DNA of 43,702 nucleotides from Companilactobacillus halodurans (GCF_009600985.1 NZ_VDFP01000023.1:1-43702), one strand, 5' to 3'. Positions 16,081-24,151 are shown, counted from the first letter of the stretch. Notes: generated by a model from the sequence alone, not told the origin. Program-made: numbers and translations.

Positions 16081-16746
16081 ACGAACTATAGTTTTTTTGT
16101 ACAACCACAAGTAAATAAGTGCAATGATACAGTCTTTGGATATGAGGCTTTATTGCGCAAAGAGGAAAACGGCACCTGGCGGCTTCCCCAAAGCTTCACC
16201 GAACTTTGCGTTAGTGATCAAGTTAAATTAATTGAAAAGACTGCTACGATCATCAATCAAAAGACAACTAACAAAAAAGTTATCTCTTTTAATTTGAATA
16301 GCAACCAAGCTAACGATCCACTCACTTTAGGAGCCATAATCGCTCTAAAAAAAAGAATCCAACCGATTGATTTAATCATCGAATTGACCGAAGCAATGCC
16401 ACTAAAAACAATCAAGGAATTCAGTTTGCAATTACACCAATATGACATCTCATTAGTAATCGATGACGTTGGCACTGGATCTAATACCTTTGATAACGTT
16501 AAAAACTTATTGCCCTACGTAGATAAAATCAAATTTGCAATGCAAAATCTCCGAACAGACGGCGATGATGAAAAGATACCTGAATATTTATCGTTTTGGG
16601 TCCAACAAGCTAGGAAGTACTGTTTAGGCGTTATTTTAGAAGGCGTTGAAAATCGACAGGATCAGATATTAGCTAAGAAATTCGGGATTTTTTTACAACA
16701 AGGATACCTGTATGGAAAACCTCAGAGAGTGGAGCAGGACGCTTAG
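16081..16746 (+). CDS. EAL-domain c-di-GMP phosphodiesterase-like protein with ACG in place of its start
   Basis: A stand-alone EAL domain, 221 codons if read from the ACG at 16081. The family N-terminus FFVQPQ...VFGYEALLR lies upstream of the first standard in-frame start (TTG 16153), so the true gene starts near 16081. AGGGGG lies eight bases before that ACG. This suggests an ATG-to-ACG change or a rare ACG start. Catalytic-type residues are present: Glu22 (YEALLR), Asn71 (SFNLNS), Glu101 (IELTE), Asp128-Asp129 (IDDVGTG), Lys151 (DKIKF), Glu187 (LEGVE) and Gln207 (QQGYLYGKP). The last seven codons come from a structured repeat that begins at 16723. It is either weakly translated or on the way to a pseudogene. 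Confidence 0.7.
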   Translation, partial: TNYSFFVQPQVNKCNDTVFGYEALLRKEENGTWRLPQSFTELCVSDQVKLIEKTATIINQKTTNKKVISFNLNSNQANDPLTLGAIIALKKRIQPIDLIIELTEAMPLKTIKEFSLQLHQYDISLVIDDVGTGSNTFDNVKNLLPYVDKIKFAMQNLRTDGDDEKIPEYLSFWVQQARKYCLGVILEGVENRQDQILAKKFGIFLQQGYLYGKPQRVEQDA

Positions 16747-16842
16747 ACATCGAGGATTAAGACAATTTCACGAATTGGCTGCGGAGCAGACAAGGCGGGA
16801 AATAGGCTTAACCGGAAATGTCTGTCCTGTGGAACTCGTTTT
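16723..16842 (+). ncRNA. Structured repeat element, copy 1 (unnamed family)
   Basis: It begins CAGAGAGTGGAG and ends GGAACTCGTTTT. Predicted pairing: GAGT(16727)/ACTC(16834), internal loop GGAG/TGGA, CAGGAC(16735-16740)/GTCCTG(16824-16829), AGACAT(16745-16750)/ATGTCT(16818-16823), internal loop CGAGGA/CCGGAA, TTAAG/CTTAA, then an apical part. It overlaps the 3' end of the EAL gene and supplies its stop codon. Copies 2 and 3 share the frame and change stem bases in compensating ways. I cannot name an Rfam family for it. Confidence 0.7.
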
Positions 16843-16845
16843 AGT

Positions 16846-16968
16846 CAGAGAGTGGAGCAAGCCCGGTAGCTACCGAGGATTAGGGCCATTTTGAAAATTG
16901 CACGCGTACTTTGCGTGTGAGTTTCAAAATCGTTCTAACCGGAAGTAGCTGGCTTGTGGAACTCGTTT
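16846..16968 (+). ncRNA. Structured repeat element, copy 2
   Basis: A direct repeat of copy 1, 3 nt downstream. Pairing: GAGT/ACTC, loop GGAG/TGGA, CAAGCC(16858-16863)/GGCTTG(16951-16956), AGCTAC(16868-16873)/GTAGCT(16945-16950), loop CGAGGA/CCGGAA, TTAG/CTAA, ATTTTGAAA/TTTCAAAAT, and apical CACGC-GTACTTT-GCGTG. Stem sequences differ from copy 1 but pairing is kept, and both internal loops are identical. No open frame is conserved. Confidence 0.7.
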
Positions 16969-16969
16969 C

Positions 16970-17004
16970 CGCTATAAACCAGTGAACCCTCGCTATAAAA
17001 CAGT
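16970..17004 (+). repeat. Tandem CGCTATAAAnCAGT motif
   Basis: CGCTATAAACCAGT (16970-16983) and CGCTATAAAACAGT (16991-17004) are two copies with a 21-nt period, just after structured repeat copy 2. Function is unknown. The period is close to two helical turns, so both copies lie on the same DNA face. Confidence 0.5.
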
Positions 17005-17023
17005 AAAAACACTTCAATACAAA

Positions 17024-17066
17024 AATGGTGACGCTAATCTAAAAAAGTTAGATTAACGTCACCATT
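17024..17066. terminator. Bidirectional terminator between EAL gene and pepC
   Basis: AATGGTGACGCTAATCTAA (17024-17042) pairs with TTAGATTAACGTCACCATT (17048-17066), a 19-bp stem with one mismatch and loop AAAAG. U-tracts occur in both directions. The structured repeats lie between each gene's stop codon and this terminator, so they are transcribed as 3' UTRs. Confidence 0.88.
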
Positions 17067-17088
17067 ATTTTTATTCACTAAGTATGCC

Positions 17089-17214
17089 AAAACGAGCTAC
17101 GAAAGGGCAACTCCCTACACCTAAGACAATTTCCCAAATCACTCGCAAAGTGCGCGAGCAATTCGTGAAATTGTCTTAGGCTCCGGGAGATGGGCGCCCT
17201 TTCTGCGCTCTCTG
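17089..17214 (-). ncRNA. Structured repeat element, copy 3
   Basis: On the minus strand it begins CAGAGAGCGCAG one base after the pepC stop codon and ends GTAGCTCGTTTT. Pairing: GAGC/GCTC, loop GCAG/CGTA, AAAGGGC/GCCCTTT, CTCCC/GGGAG, a 14-bp stem CCTAAGACAATTTC/GAAATTGTCTTAGG, and apical CTCGC-GCACTTT-GCGAG. The first pair changes from GAGT/ACTC to GAGC/GCTC relative to copies 1 and 2, a compensatory change. It shares the 20-mer TAAGACAATTTCACGAATTG with copy 1 in inverted orientation. Confidence 0.7.
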
Positions 17215-17215
17215 A

Positions 17216-18538
17216 TTATGATAATGAATCCCATGCTGGCAATACGATTGGTTCGCTATTAAACTCAGCTAATTCTTTATCAGTCAAATATTTCTTATTG
17301 ATAATAACTTCATAAATATTATTTTCGAACCATTTTTGATCCATTAAGAAATATCCCTTTTCGCCGTTAGCTTCACCCCATGAGTTTTCGACTTTCCAAC
17401 GATTAGGTTGGCCTTTGACGAGGTTAACGCCTGTTAAGGTCATGGCATGTGAGACTTCAGCTTCTTTATAGTCTAAAGCTAAACCTTTTTCAATCTTTGT
17501 ATCGATTCCTAACAACTTGTCATATTGGTACAAATTGCCTAGTAGATAGCCGTTTTTGCGGTCTGATTCTTTAGAAACATCATTGCCAAACCAAACTAAG
17601 TCGTTGCCTTTCAATTGTTGAATGCTCAAATCTCTTAGACGTTCAATTGGCAAATTCAAGAACTTATCAACTTTTCCGCCAACGATATTTCCCGTCAGAT
17701 CAATCGTATAAACTTGGTCATACTGCTTGCTTGTTTGAGGAGAATTCTCGATAATAGCATAGTCATCCAAATTAATTGTGAAGTATTGCTTCAAAAATTC
17801 CTTTGGCGTGATACTCTCTTCTTCAATCAACTTGTCGCTGTCAGTTCTCAATGACAACTCGAAATCCTTAGGTGGTTGACCAAATGAATAGACGCAAAGT
17901 TTGTAAACTTCTGAAAGCATCTCTTCAACTCTTTGGTCAATTTGTTTTTGCGCAATGCCTTTTTTAACCATATCACGCAATTCAATTCCGTTTTTACGTA
18001 ACATTTTGTTCAAAACCGCGTTAAACTCAGTTGTGTTGTCTGATGCGGCTGTTTCTGGCATCACGTAACTTGGTACGACGCCATACTTTTGAATCAAATT
18101 AGCAGCATATTGCCAAAATCCACCATCACCATTTGGGTGGCTGAACAAAGTATTCACTTTGCGGTCTTCAATTGGCAAATCAGCTGTGGCTAAAACGTTT
18201 TGTAAGAATAAATTGGATTTTTCCAATCGATCCCAAAATGACAAATAATTTTGCGATAATTCAAAATCCTTCAAATTATTTTTCAAAGCAAATTCGGTTC
18301 TCAACGAGTTCAAGGCTGCAAACAACCAGCAACGTCCGGAACGTTTTTGATTTGACACTTTACCAGTATTGATTTCAATATTAAATATAGGGTTCAATTT
18401 AGTTTTAACTTCAGGATCCTCAGAAGCACCATACAATCCCACTTGTGCAACAGAATTTTGCAGAACATTATTGGTTGCATCTTGATTTAAGTTCTGTTGA
18501 AAATCTGCTAAAATCTTTTTATTGATTTCTTTTGTCAA
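17216..18538 (-). CDS. pepC: Aminopeptidase C (bleomycin hydrolase family, peptidase C1B)
   Basis: A 440-aa cytoplasmic cysteine aminopeptidase that releases N-terminal amino acids from peptides, part of the lactic acid bacterial peptide-use set. The nucleophile is Cys70 in SGRCWLFAALNSLR, and the catalytic His (VSHAMTLTGV) and Asn (VENSWGE) are present. I start at the TTG at 18538 (TKEINKK), preceded by GAGGTG; a start 21 nt earlier would put the ribosome site inside the gene. The length matches PepC of related species. A structured repeat forms its 3' UTR. It is divergent from gatD. Confidence 0.95.
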   Translation of the reverse strand: MTKEINKKILADFQQNLNQDATNNVLQNSVAQVGLYGASEDPEVKTKLNPIFNIEINTGKVSNQKRSGRCWLFAALNSLRTEFALKNNLKDFELSQNYLSFWDRLEKSNLFLQNVLATADLPIEDRKVNTLFSHPNGDGGFWQYAANLIQKYGVVPSYVMPETAASDNTTEFNAVLNKMLRKNGIELRDMVKKGIAQKQIDQRVEEMLSEVYKLCVYSFGQPPKDFELSLRTDSDKLIEEESITPKEFLKQYFTINLDDYAIIENSPQTSKQYDQVYTIDLTGNIVGGKVDKFLNLPIERLRDLSIQQLKGNDLVWFGNDVSKESDRKNGYLLGNLYQYDKLLGIDTKIEKGLALDYKEAEVSHAMTLTGVNLVKGQPNRWKVENSWGEANGEKGYFLMDQKWFENNIYEVIINKKYLTDKELAEFNSEPIVLPAWDSLS

Positions 18539-18595
18539 TTCAATCACCTCATTATTCAACTATATTACAATACTTCTAACTCTACGGGAGAAATT

Positions 18596-19267
18596 ATGTC
18601 TGACACAATAAAAATTGCTTACTTATATGAAGATTTAATGAATACATATGGAGACAGCGGCGATGTTAAAATCCTCTGCTTCCTGCTTAAAGAAAAAGGT
18701 TACGATACTCAAGTTGACAACATCAGTTTGGATATGAAATTTAATGCCTTTGATTACGACTTTCTCTTCTTCGGTGGTGGCCAAGACTTCGAACAATCTG
18801 TTATCGCTGGCGACTTGAGACGTCACCGTGAAACTATCAAAGACTATATCGAAGATGATAAACCTATGCTTTGCATCTGTGGTGGCTATCAATTCTTAGG
18901 TAAATATTACGAAACAAGTGGCGGAAAAACTATCCAAGGCTTAGACATCTTGCCACTTCATACTATTTTTAAAGCAGATAGCCGCATGATTGGCGACACA
19001 GAATATAAAACTGAATGGGGCACAGTTAAAGCTTTTGAAAATCATAGTGGTAGAACTTACTTCGATGATAAGAAAAAGCTCAAACCATTTGGCGTGATGG
19101 TCCAAGGTTATGGAAATAATCCTGATGATAAGCAAGAGGGTATGCGTTATAAAAATACCATTGGCAGTTATTCTCACGGTCCCATCTTAAAAAATGAAAA
19201 TGTTGCTAAAGCTATTGCCGATAAAATTATTACTTCACATAAAGAACGTTTAGCACAAAAAAATTAA
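18596..19267 (+). CDS. gatD: Class I glutamine amidotransferase, GatD-like (lipid II amidation)
   Basis: A 223-aa CobB/CobQ-type glutaminase. It has the N-terminal YLYEDLMNTYGDSGD segment, the nucleophile Cys95 in LCICGGYQFLG and His194 in SYSHGPIL, as in GatD. GatD supplies ammonia to MurT, which amidates the D-Glu of lipid II. In most Firmicutes murT is directly next to gatD. Here pepC (divergent) is upstream and a membrane protein gene downstream, with no murT in the window. GGGAG precedes the ATG. Confidence 0.87.
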   Translation: MSDTIKIAYLYEDLMNTYGDSGDVKILCFLLKEKGYDTQVDNISLDMKFNAFDYDFLFFGGGQDFEQSVIAGDLRRHRETIKDYIEDDKPMLCICGGYQFLGKYYETSGGKTIQGLDILPLHTIFKADSRMIGDTEYKTEWGTVKAFENHSGRTYFDDKKKLKPFGVMVQGYGNNPDDKQEGMRYKNTIGSYSHGPILKNENVAKAIADKIITSHKERLAQKN

Positions 19268-19288
19268 AGAAAAACCAATTCAAATTTC

Positions 19289-19386
19289 AATACGAGACAA
19301 AACATTATCCCATTTCTAAACATCTAAAGATACACCTAGACGACAATCTTAAAATAGGAAATTATGTTAAGTCCCGTATTTTTTTT
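19289..19386 (+). terminator. Long imperfect hairpin terminator after gatD
   Basis: AATACGAGAC (19289-19298) pairs with GTCCCGTATT (19371-19380) with one mismatch, and a run of eight T residues ends at 19386. Inside, AACAT/ATGTT arms are recognisable, like the arms of the repeats at 21178 and 34036. The loop region of about 60 nt is poorly structured. Confidence 0.65.
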
Positions 19387-19445
19387 GCACTTTTAAGGTA
19401 AAATGATTACATATCCAATTAATTTCATTTATGCAGAGGTTTATT

Positions 19446-21116
19446 TTGAAAAGTAAAGAAAAAGCATTTCTAATTGTTTCAGATGTTCTCATTTTTTTCA
19501 TTGTAGCTTACATTATTTTTAAGGGTGGCGTCATTGGAGGCTACGATCCGGGTTTTCACATGGCACGTATCAGTACCTTAGCATCTAACATTTCTCATGG
19601 ACATTTTCCAAATCCAATTGGCTTTGAATACCTTAATAAATTAGGTTATGGCGTCGGCTTCTTCTATGGAAATTTCTTGCTTTATCCTTTTGCTATCGTT
19701 AATGTCTTGGGATTAAGCGACTATCACTCATACTTGCTTTTCCTATTTGTCTTTACTATCTTAAGTATCATTTCAATCAATTACGTAATTCACAAACTGT
19801 TCCATAATAACTGGGCTACAATCGTTTCAGCACCCATTTATCTAAGTTCTTATTACTTTTATGGAATCATTTCTACTCGTGCAGCTGCCGGAGAATTAAT
19901 TGCTTGGGCACTCATTCCTTGGGTACTATTAAGTACTTTTAAATTAGTAAAAGGTCAAACAAAATATTGGCCTATGCTATCTATTTCCCTAGGACTACTC
20001 TTCGTTTCACATATCTTGTCATTCTTAATCACTTTAGGTACGGTTCTAATAATTTTTATTATGAATCTTATCCCCGTTTTCAAAAACAAGAAAATCTTCA
20101 TATCATTTGTTAAATCAGGACTATTCTTCTTAGGCTTAACTAGTGTTTTCCTATTTTCATTCGTTGAACAATATACCGTTCAAAAATACGTCGATACATC
20201 TAAAAACGCTGACGGTCAATTTGGACTTATTGCTAATGCGATGTTGAAAAAGAACCCCGTTTTTGATCCTCAACAATTCATCCCTCTTAACGGGACTTTT
20301 CTAGTTATTCTATTACTAGCATCATTAATTTTTTATCTGATTAAAGACCGCGGTTTTCGCTTCTCAGATAAACTGATTCCTCAAGCATTTATTGTCATCG
20401 CTCTTTACAGCTCTTTATCATTATCGACTGACCTATTGAAATTTGTAGTAAGCATTTTTAAACCTTTAGTTTTATTACAAGTAATTTCTCGTGTTAATGT
20501 AATCATCTTGCCATTACTAACATTTATCGTTGCTAGTGCTCTAGGACAAGTCCTTACGAAATTAGGCAATTTTAAAATCCCAGTAACAGGAATCTTTTTA
20601 ATTTTTATCGCCGTTATAACAATCAACTTCCCTATCAAATCAAATCTCGAATTTGTAGCCACACGCAAAGGTCCAATCACTCCTTTAAGTATCAGTATGG
20701 GTGAATACGAACCTGCTGATTTTATGAAATATATGACTACTATTAACCCTAAGCCATTTCCAAAAACTATTGCTCAATCGCAAGGATATACTGTCACTCA
20801 AAATAATCATAACGCCGTTACGGTAAAGATTTCTGACAACAAACAAAGTCGGACTATTATGTTGCCACGGCTTTACTATAAGGGCTACCAAGTAACTATT
20901 CATTCAAATAATCAAACAAAAGTTGTCCCTGCAAAATCCAAAAATGGATTGGTTGCCACGACTCTACCTAGTTCATTCCATTCTGGGAAAATTAGCGTTG
21001 AGTATAAGATGACCACTATTGCAAAAATCGGTTGGCTAATTACAATCATTAACCTATTACTATCTGGATATTGGCTTTTCAAAAATAAATTCACTAAAAA
21101 AGAATCTCTAAAATGA
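19446..21116 (+). CDS. Polytopic membrane protein, GT-C glycosyltransferase-like
   Basis: A 556-aa membrane protein with about 11 helices and a C-terminal extracytoplasmic beta-rich part (about 430-530). The first loop has GGYDPGFHMARI, the Asp/His-bearing loop found in GT-C enzymes and in lactobacillar proteins annotated as 6-pyruvoyl-tetrahydropterin synthase related membrane proteins. I favour the TTG at 19446, because AGAGG lies six bases before it; an ATG at 19431 overlaps that site. The lipid-linked donor and acceptor are unknown. It ends before a long repeat-type terminator. Confidence 0.65.
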   Translation: MKSKEKAFLIVSDVLIFFIVAYIIFKGGVIGGYDPGFHMARISTLASNISHGHFPNPIGFEYLNKLGYGVGFFYGNFLLYPFAIVNVLGLSDYHSYLLFLFVFTILSIISINYVIHKLFHNNWATIVSAPIYLSSYYFYGIISTRAAAGELIAWALIPWVLLSTFKLVKGQTKYWPMLSISLGLLFVSHILSFLITLGTVLIIFIMNLIPVFKNKKIFISFVKSGLFFLGLTSVFLFSFVEQYTVQKYVDTSKNADGQFGLIANAMLKKNPVFDPQQFIPLNGTFLVILLLASLIFYLIKDRGFRFSDKLIPQAFIVIALYSSLSLSTDLLKFVVSIFKPLVLLQVISRVNVIILPLLTFIVASALGQVLTKLGNFKIPVTGIFLIFIAVITINFPIKSNLEFVATRKGPITPLSISMGEYEPADFMKYMTTINPKPFPKTIAQSQGYTVTQNNHNAVTVKISDNKQSRTIMLPRLYYKGYQVTIHSNNQTKVVPAKSKNGLVATTLPSSFHSGKISVEYKMTTIAKIGWLITIINLLLSGYWLFKNKFTKKESLK

Positions 21117-21177
21117 TTTGTTACTAATATTTATTTATAAAAAATTATTCATAGTAATTTCAGTCGCAGAAATAAAC

Positions 21178-21286
21178 GCGGAACATAACATACTTTTGTG
21201 CTAAGAAAAATAGCTCCTGGTAATCAAAATACAATTACCAGGAGCTATTTTCTTAATGCTTGAAAGCTGACCATGTTATGTTCCGC
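21178..21286. repeat. Long-hairpin repeat, copy A (bidirectional terminator)
   Basis: Outer arms GCGGAACATAACAT (21178-21191) and ATGTTATGTTCCGC (21273-21286) pair over 14 bp. Inner arms AAAATAGCTCCTGGTAAT (21207-21224) and their exact complement (21234-21251) pair over 18 bp. Partial pairing (CTTT/AAAG, TAAG/CTTA) bridges them. It lies between the GT-C-like gene (plus) and ackA (minus). A second copy is at 34036-34168. The size and long terminal inverted arms resemble a MITE, but I see no target duplication. Confidence 0.75.
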
Positions 21287-21301
21287 TTTCGCTATCCTTT
21301 A

Positions 21302-22492
21302 TTATTTATTTTGTAAACTAGCAACCTGTCGAACCATAGCTAATTCTTCATCAGTTGGAATCAACAAGACCTTGATGGCTGAATCTGAACTACTTATGAT
21401 TCCTTCTTTTCCAGCTTCATTTAACTTGGAGTCCAATTTAACATTGAAAATCGATAATTTATCAATGATTTCTTGACGCAATTTAGGGTTGTGTTCGCCA
21501 ATGCCACCAGCGAAAACCAATGCATCAGCTCCATCTAGTTCGGTTAAGTAACTGCCGGCATACTTAATGATGCGGTTGATGAATACTTCAACGGCCAATT
21601 TGGCTTGAGGATTAGTCTTTTCTTGAGCTCTGATTTCACGCATATCAGGTGAAATCCCAGAAATTCCTAATAAACCGGACTTTTGATTCAAGAGCATCAT
21701 GATTTCATCAGGATCACTGACATCAAGCTCTTTCATCAAATATGGCACGAGTGATGGGTCAACGTCGCCTGCTCTAGTTCCCATCGTGACACCAGTCAGT
21801 GGCGTGAATCCCATTGAAGTATCAAAGGCCTTACCATTTTTCACAGCGGCTAGAGAAGCACCACTGCCGAGATGCATCGTTACCAAATCAACATCTTTTT
21901 GGTCCTTGTGCAATAATTCAGCCGCACGACTAGTCAAATAACCATGTGAAATGCCATGTTCGCCATAACGACGAATTTGATACTTCTGAGTTATTTCATA
22001 TGGCAAGCTGTAAATTGCATTCATTTCGGGCAAATCAGTAAAGAATTGACTGTCGAACACCGCATACTGCTTAACATCAGGCAAAGTCTGCGCCATCGTT
22101 TCGATTCCCTTGGCTTCCATAGGGTTATGCAATGGGGCAAAGTTACTCAATGACTTAATTTCTTGTAAAACTTCCGGTGTGATTTCAACGGCGTGCTTGA
22201 AGATTTGGCCTCCAGCAACGACTCGGTGAGCTACCGCCGTAATCTCACTTAAATCTTGAATAATCGTTAACTTTTGTAATTCATCGAACACCATTTTCAC
22301 AGCGCTACTTTGGCCTAAGTTGTCGACTGTCTTTTGGTATTTCTGATGATTACCATATTTAATTGTAAAGATTGAACCTGGCATGCTGATTCGTTCAACC
22401 AAACCATTTGCAAGAACTGTTTCGGCGGGCATTTCAAATAATTGCCACTTTAATGACGAGCTACCTGCATTGATAATTAATGTCTTTTGCAT
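21302..22492 (-). CDS. ackA: Acetate kinase (first of two)
   Basis: A 396-aa enzyme that interconverts acetyl phosphate + ADP and acetate + ATP. Family motifs are INAGSSSLKWQLF, VAHRVVAGG, VFDSQFF, VTMHLGSGASLAAV, MGFTPLTGVTMGTRAGDVD, FAGGIGEHNP and the C-terminal PTDEELAM. The usual HGTSHRYV box reads HGISHGYL here, a divergence not shared by the second copy at 36128-37339. The start is the ATG at 22492 with AGGAGAG upstream. The flanks are a repeat-type terminator and the ECF transporter gene. Confidence 0.93.
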   Translation of the reverse strand: MQKTLIINAGSSSLKWQLFEMPAETVLANGLVERISMPGSIFTIKYGNHQKYQKTVDNLGQSSAVKMVFDELQKLTIIQDLSEITAVAHRVVAGGQIFKHAVEITPEVLQEIKSLSNFAPLHNPMEAKGIETMAQTLPDVKQYAVFDSQFFTDLPEMNAIYSLPYEITQKYQIRRYGEHGISHGYLTSRAAELLHKDQKDVDLVTMHLGSGASLAAVKNGKAFDTSMGFTPLTGVTMGTRAGDVDPSLVPYLMKELDVSDPDEIMMLLNQKSGLLGISGISPDMREIRAQEKTNPQAKLAVEVFINRIIKYAGSYLTELDGADALVFAGGIGEHNPKLRQEIIDKLSIFNVKLDSKLNEAGKEGIISSSDSAIKVLLIPTDEELAMVRQVASLQNK

Positions 22493-22548
22493 CAAAAAAT
22501 CACTCTCCTACCTAACTAGGATACCTAATTTTCAGAAAATGTGCTGAA

Positions 22549-23142
22549 CTATTTGTCCAAAAAGCGATTTGTTTTCAGAATAGCGCTAGAAATTGCTGGT
22601 GCGATAATAATTGCAGCAATCATTTCTGGAATTCCGTTAGTTCCAACGATAACTAATAACAATTTATTCAAGAGATCAGTCTGAGTTGCATATGCTTGTG
22701 CCATAACACTGGCATACATCAGTCGCATCAATCCTAAGACCAAAACGGTATTAATTAAAGAGCCAATACCAGAAGCCACTGCCATCCCTAGGACCTTTTT
22801 ATTGGTATGATTTTTAAACCACAGATAAATCCACCCGGCAATCAAACCGACGGCAATCCTTGGCAATACGGCAACGACTGGATTAGTAAAAACCGTTGTA
22901 TCAATAATCGAAGTGGGACTTGTAAAAGCACGGATAATCGTTCCTATTCCCCAAACCAATCCAACAATAGCGCCGTTTTTAGGTCCAAGCACAATGGCGG
23001 CCACAATCACCGTTATATGGATAATAGTAATATTAATGAAACCAGTGGGAATAAACCCCAAGAATGGCACCATTGATTGGACAAAAATAATGGCTATTAA
23101 AATACCGAGAATGGCTGTCCGATAAGCTTTACGTCTTTGCAA
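22549..23142 (-). CDS. ECF transporter substrate-specific (S) component
   Basis: A 197-aa protein with six predicted helices. The segment GFINITIIHITVIVAAIVLGPKNGAIVGLVWG fits vitamin S-components of energy-coupling factor importers. The N-terminal basic stretch and the Ala/Ile-rich helix 1 match the part that contacts the shared EcfT/EcfA module. A pantothenate- or folate-type substrate is possible, but nothing here proves it and I see no riboswitch upstream. The start is TTG at 23142 with GGGAG. No EcfAAT genes are nearby, as usual for group II systems. Confidence 0.8.
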   Translation of the reverse strand: MQRRKAYRTAILGILIAIIFVQSMVPFLGFIPTGFINITIIHITVIVAAIVLGPKNGAIVGLVWGIGTIIRAFTSPTSIIDTTVFTNPVVAVLPRIAVGLIAGWIYLWFKNHTNKKVLGMAVASGIGSLINTVLVLGLMRLMYASVMAQAYATQTDLLNKLLLVIVGTNGIPEMIAAIIIAPAISSAILKTNRFLDK

Positions 23143-23206
23143 AACTCTGTCTCCCTTTATATGATTTTCTTAATTTTACTTTATTACCAATCAAAGCGCA
23201 AAAAAA

Positions 23207-23243
23207 GAGAGCAAAACATAACTGTATGTCATGTCTCACTCTC
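23207..23243 (-). terminator. Hairpin terminator after proC
   Basis: GAGAG (23207-23211) pairs with CTCTC (23239-23243), with inner ACATA/TATGT. Read on the minus strand it is followed by TTTTTTT. It ends proC and separates it from the ECF S-component gene. Confidence 0.7.
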
Positions 23244-23259
23244 AAAAAAATTTCTCTTA

Positions 23260-24024
23260 TTATTCTTCGGCAGCGTCAACTGCTTTAATGACAGCATTTC
23301 TAAAGCCATTTTCCTCTAAAGCGGCAACGCCTTTAATAGTTGATCCACCTGGAGAAGTTACTTCATCCTTTAAAGCAGAAACATTCAATTGCGATTGTTT
23401 GGCCAATTTGCTGGCTCCGATTGCCATACCGATAGCAGCTTCGTAAGAAAGTTTACGATTCAAACCATGCTTAACGCCAGCATCGCTCAAGGCTTCAATA
23501 AAGACATCCAAAAAGGCTGGAGAACATCCGGCAACGGTCCCTAAGATGCCTAATTGATCTTCTGGAACTTCAACTAATTGACCAGTGTAGCCAAGAATTG
23601 AACCAATCTTCTTCTTGTCTTCTGCTGTAAAATCGTCTGAATAAGTAATTCCTGTAAAACCAGCACCAACCTTAACTGGAGTGTTAGGAATGGCATGAGC
23701 CACTTTAACACCAGTCAAAATCTTTTTAAGATGCGTGATTGAAGCTCCGCCAGTAAATGCCACGATTAATTTGCCCGTAGCGATTTCCTTTAGTTCGGTT
23801 AAAACACTATCCAAAGCGTTTGCGCCAACGGCAATGAAGATAACTTCTGCATCTTCTAGCTGCTTAACTTTTTTGACCATTTTAAAGCCCAACTGATCGT
23901 CTAGTAGCTTAGTTCTATTAGAACGACCACCTTTAACGACGATTTCGTCTGCATCGAAGCCATTTTTAACTAGACCCGTTATAACGGCTCCACCAATACT
24001 GCCTGCACCAATAAATCCAATCAT
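23260..24024 (-). CDS. proC: Pyrroline-5-carboxylate reductase
   Basis: A 254-aa NAD(P)H-dependent enzyme making L-proline from pyrroline-5-carboxylate. There is an N-terminal Rossmann motif GFIGAGSIGGA, an AHAIPNTPVKVGAG segment, and the C-terminal signature in ALKDEVTSPGGSTIKGVAALEENGFR. I start at the ATG at 24024; an upstream GTG at 24033 sits directly on the AAGGAG ribosome site. No proA or proB lies nearby. Confidence 0.95.
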   Translation of the reverse strand: MIGFIGAGSIGGAVITGLVKNGFDADEIVVKGGRSNRTKLLDDQLGFKMVKKVKQLEDAEVIFIAVGANALDSVLTELKEIATGKLIVAFTGGASITHLKKILTGVKVAHAIPNTPVKVGAGFTGITYSDDFTAEDKKKIGSILGYTGQLVEVPEDQLGILGTVAGCSPAFLDVFIEALSDAGVKHGLNRKLSYEAAIGMAIGASKLAKQSQLNVSALKDEVTSPGGSTIKGVAALEENGFRNAVIKAVDAAEE

Positions 24025-24151
24025 AAACTTCACTCCTTACAAGGTTTATTACTTACATTATATAAGAAGATAATTCTTTCAGATAATAAAAGCAATAATT
24101 ATCTAAACATTACCAAATCGTGTATCCTTTATGTAAAGAGGGGATTCAATC

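Noticed and set aside
16712..16894. A 60-codon open frame after the EAL domain (plus)
   Set aside because: It spans structured repeat copies 1 and 2 and overlaps the EAL gene end. There is no ribosome site or protein-like pattern, and its sequence follows from the repeat.
16723..17214. CRISPR array
   Set aside because: There are only three copies of about 120 nt in mixed orientation, with internal structure and no regular spacers.
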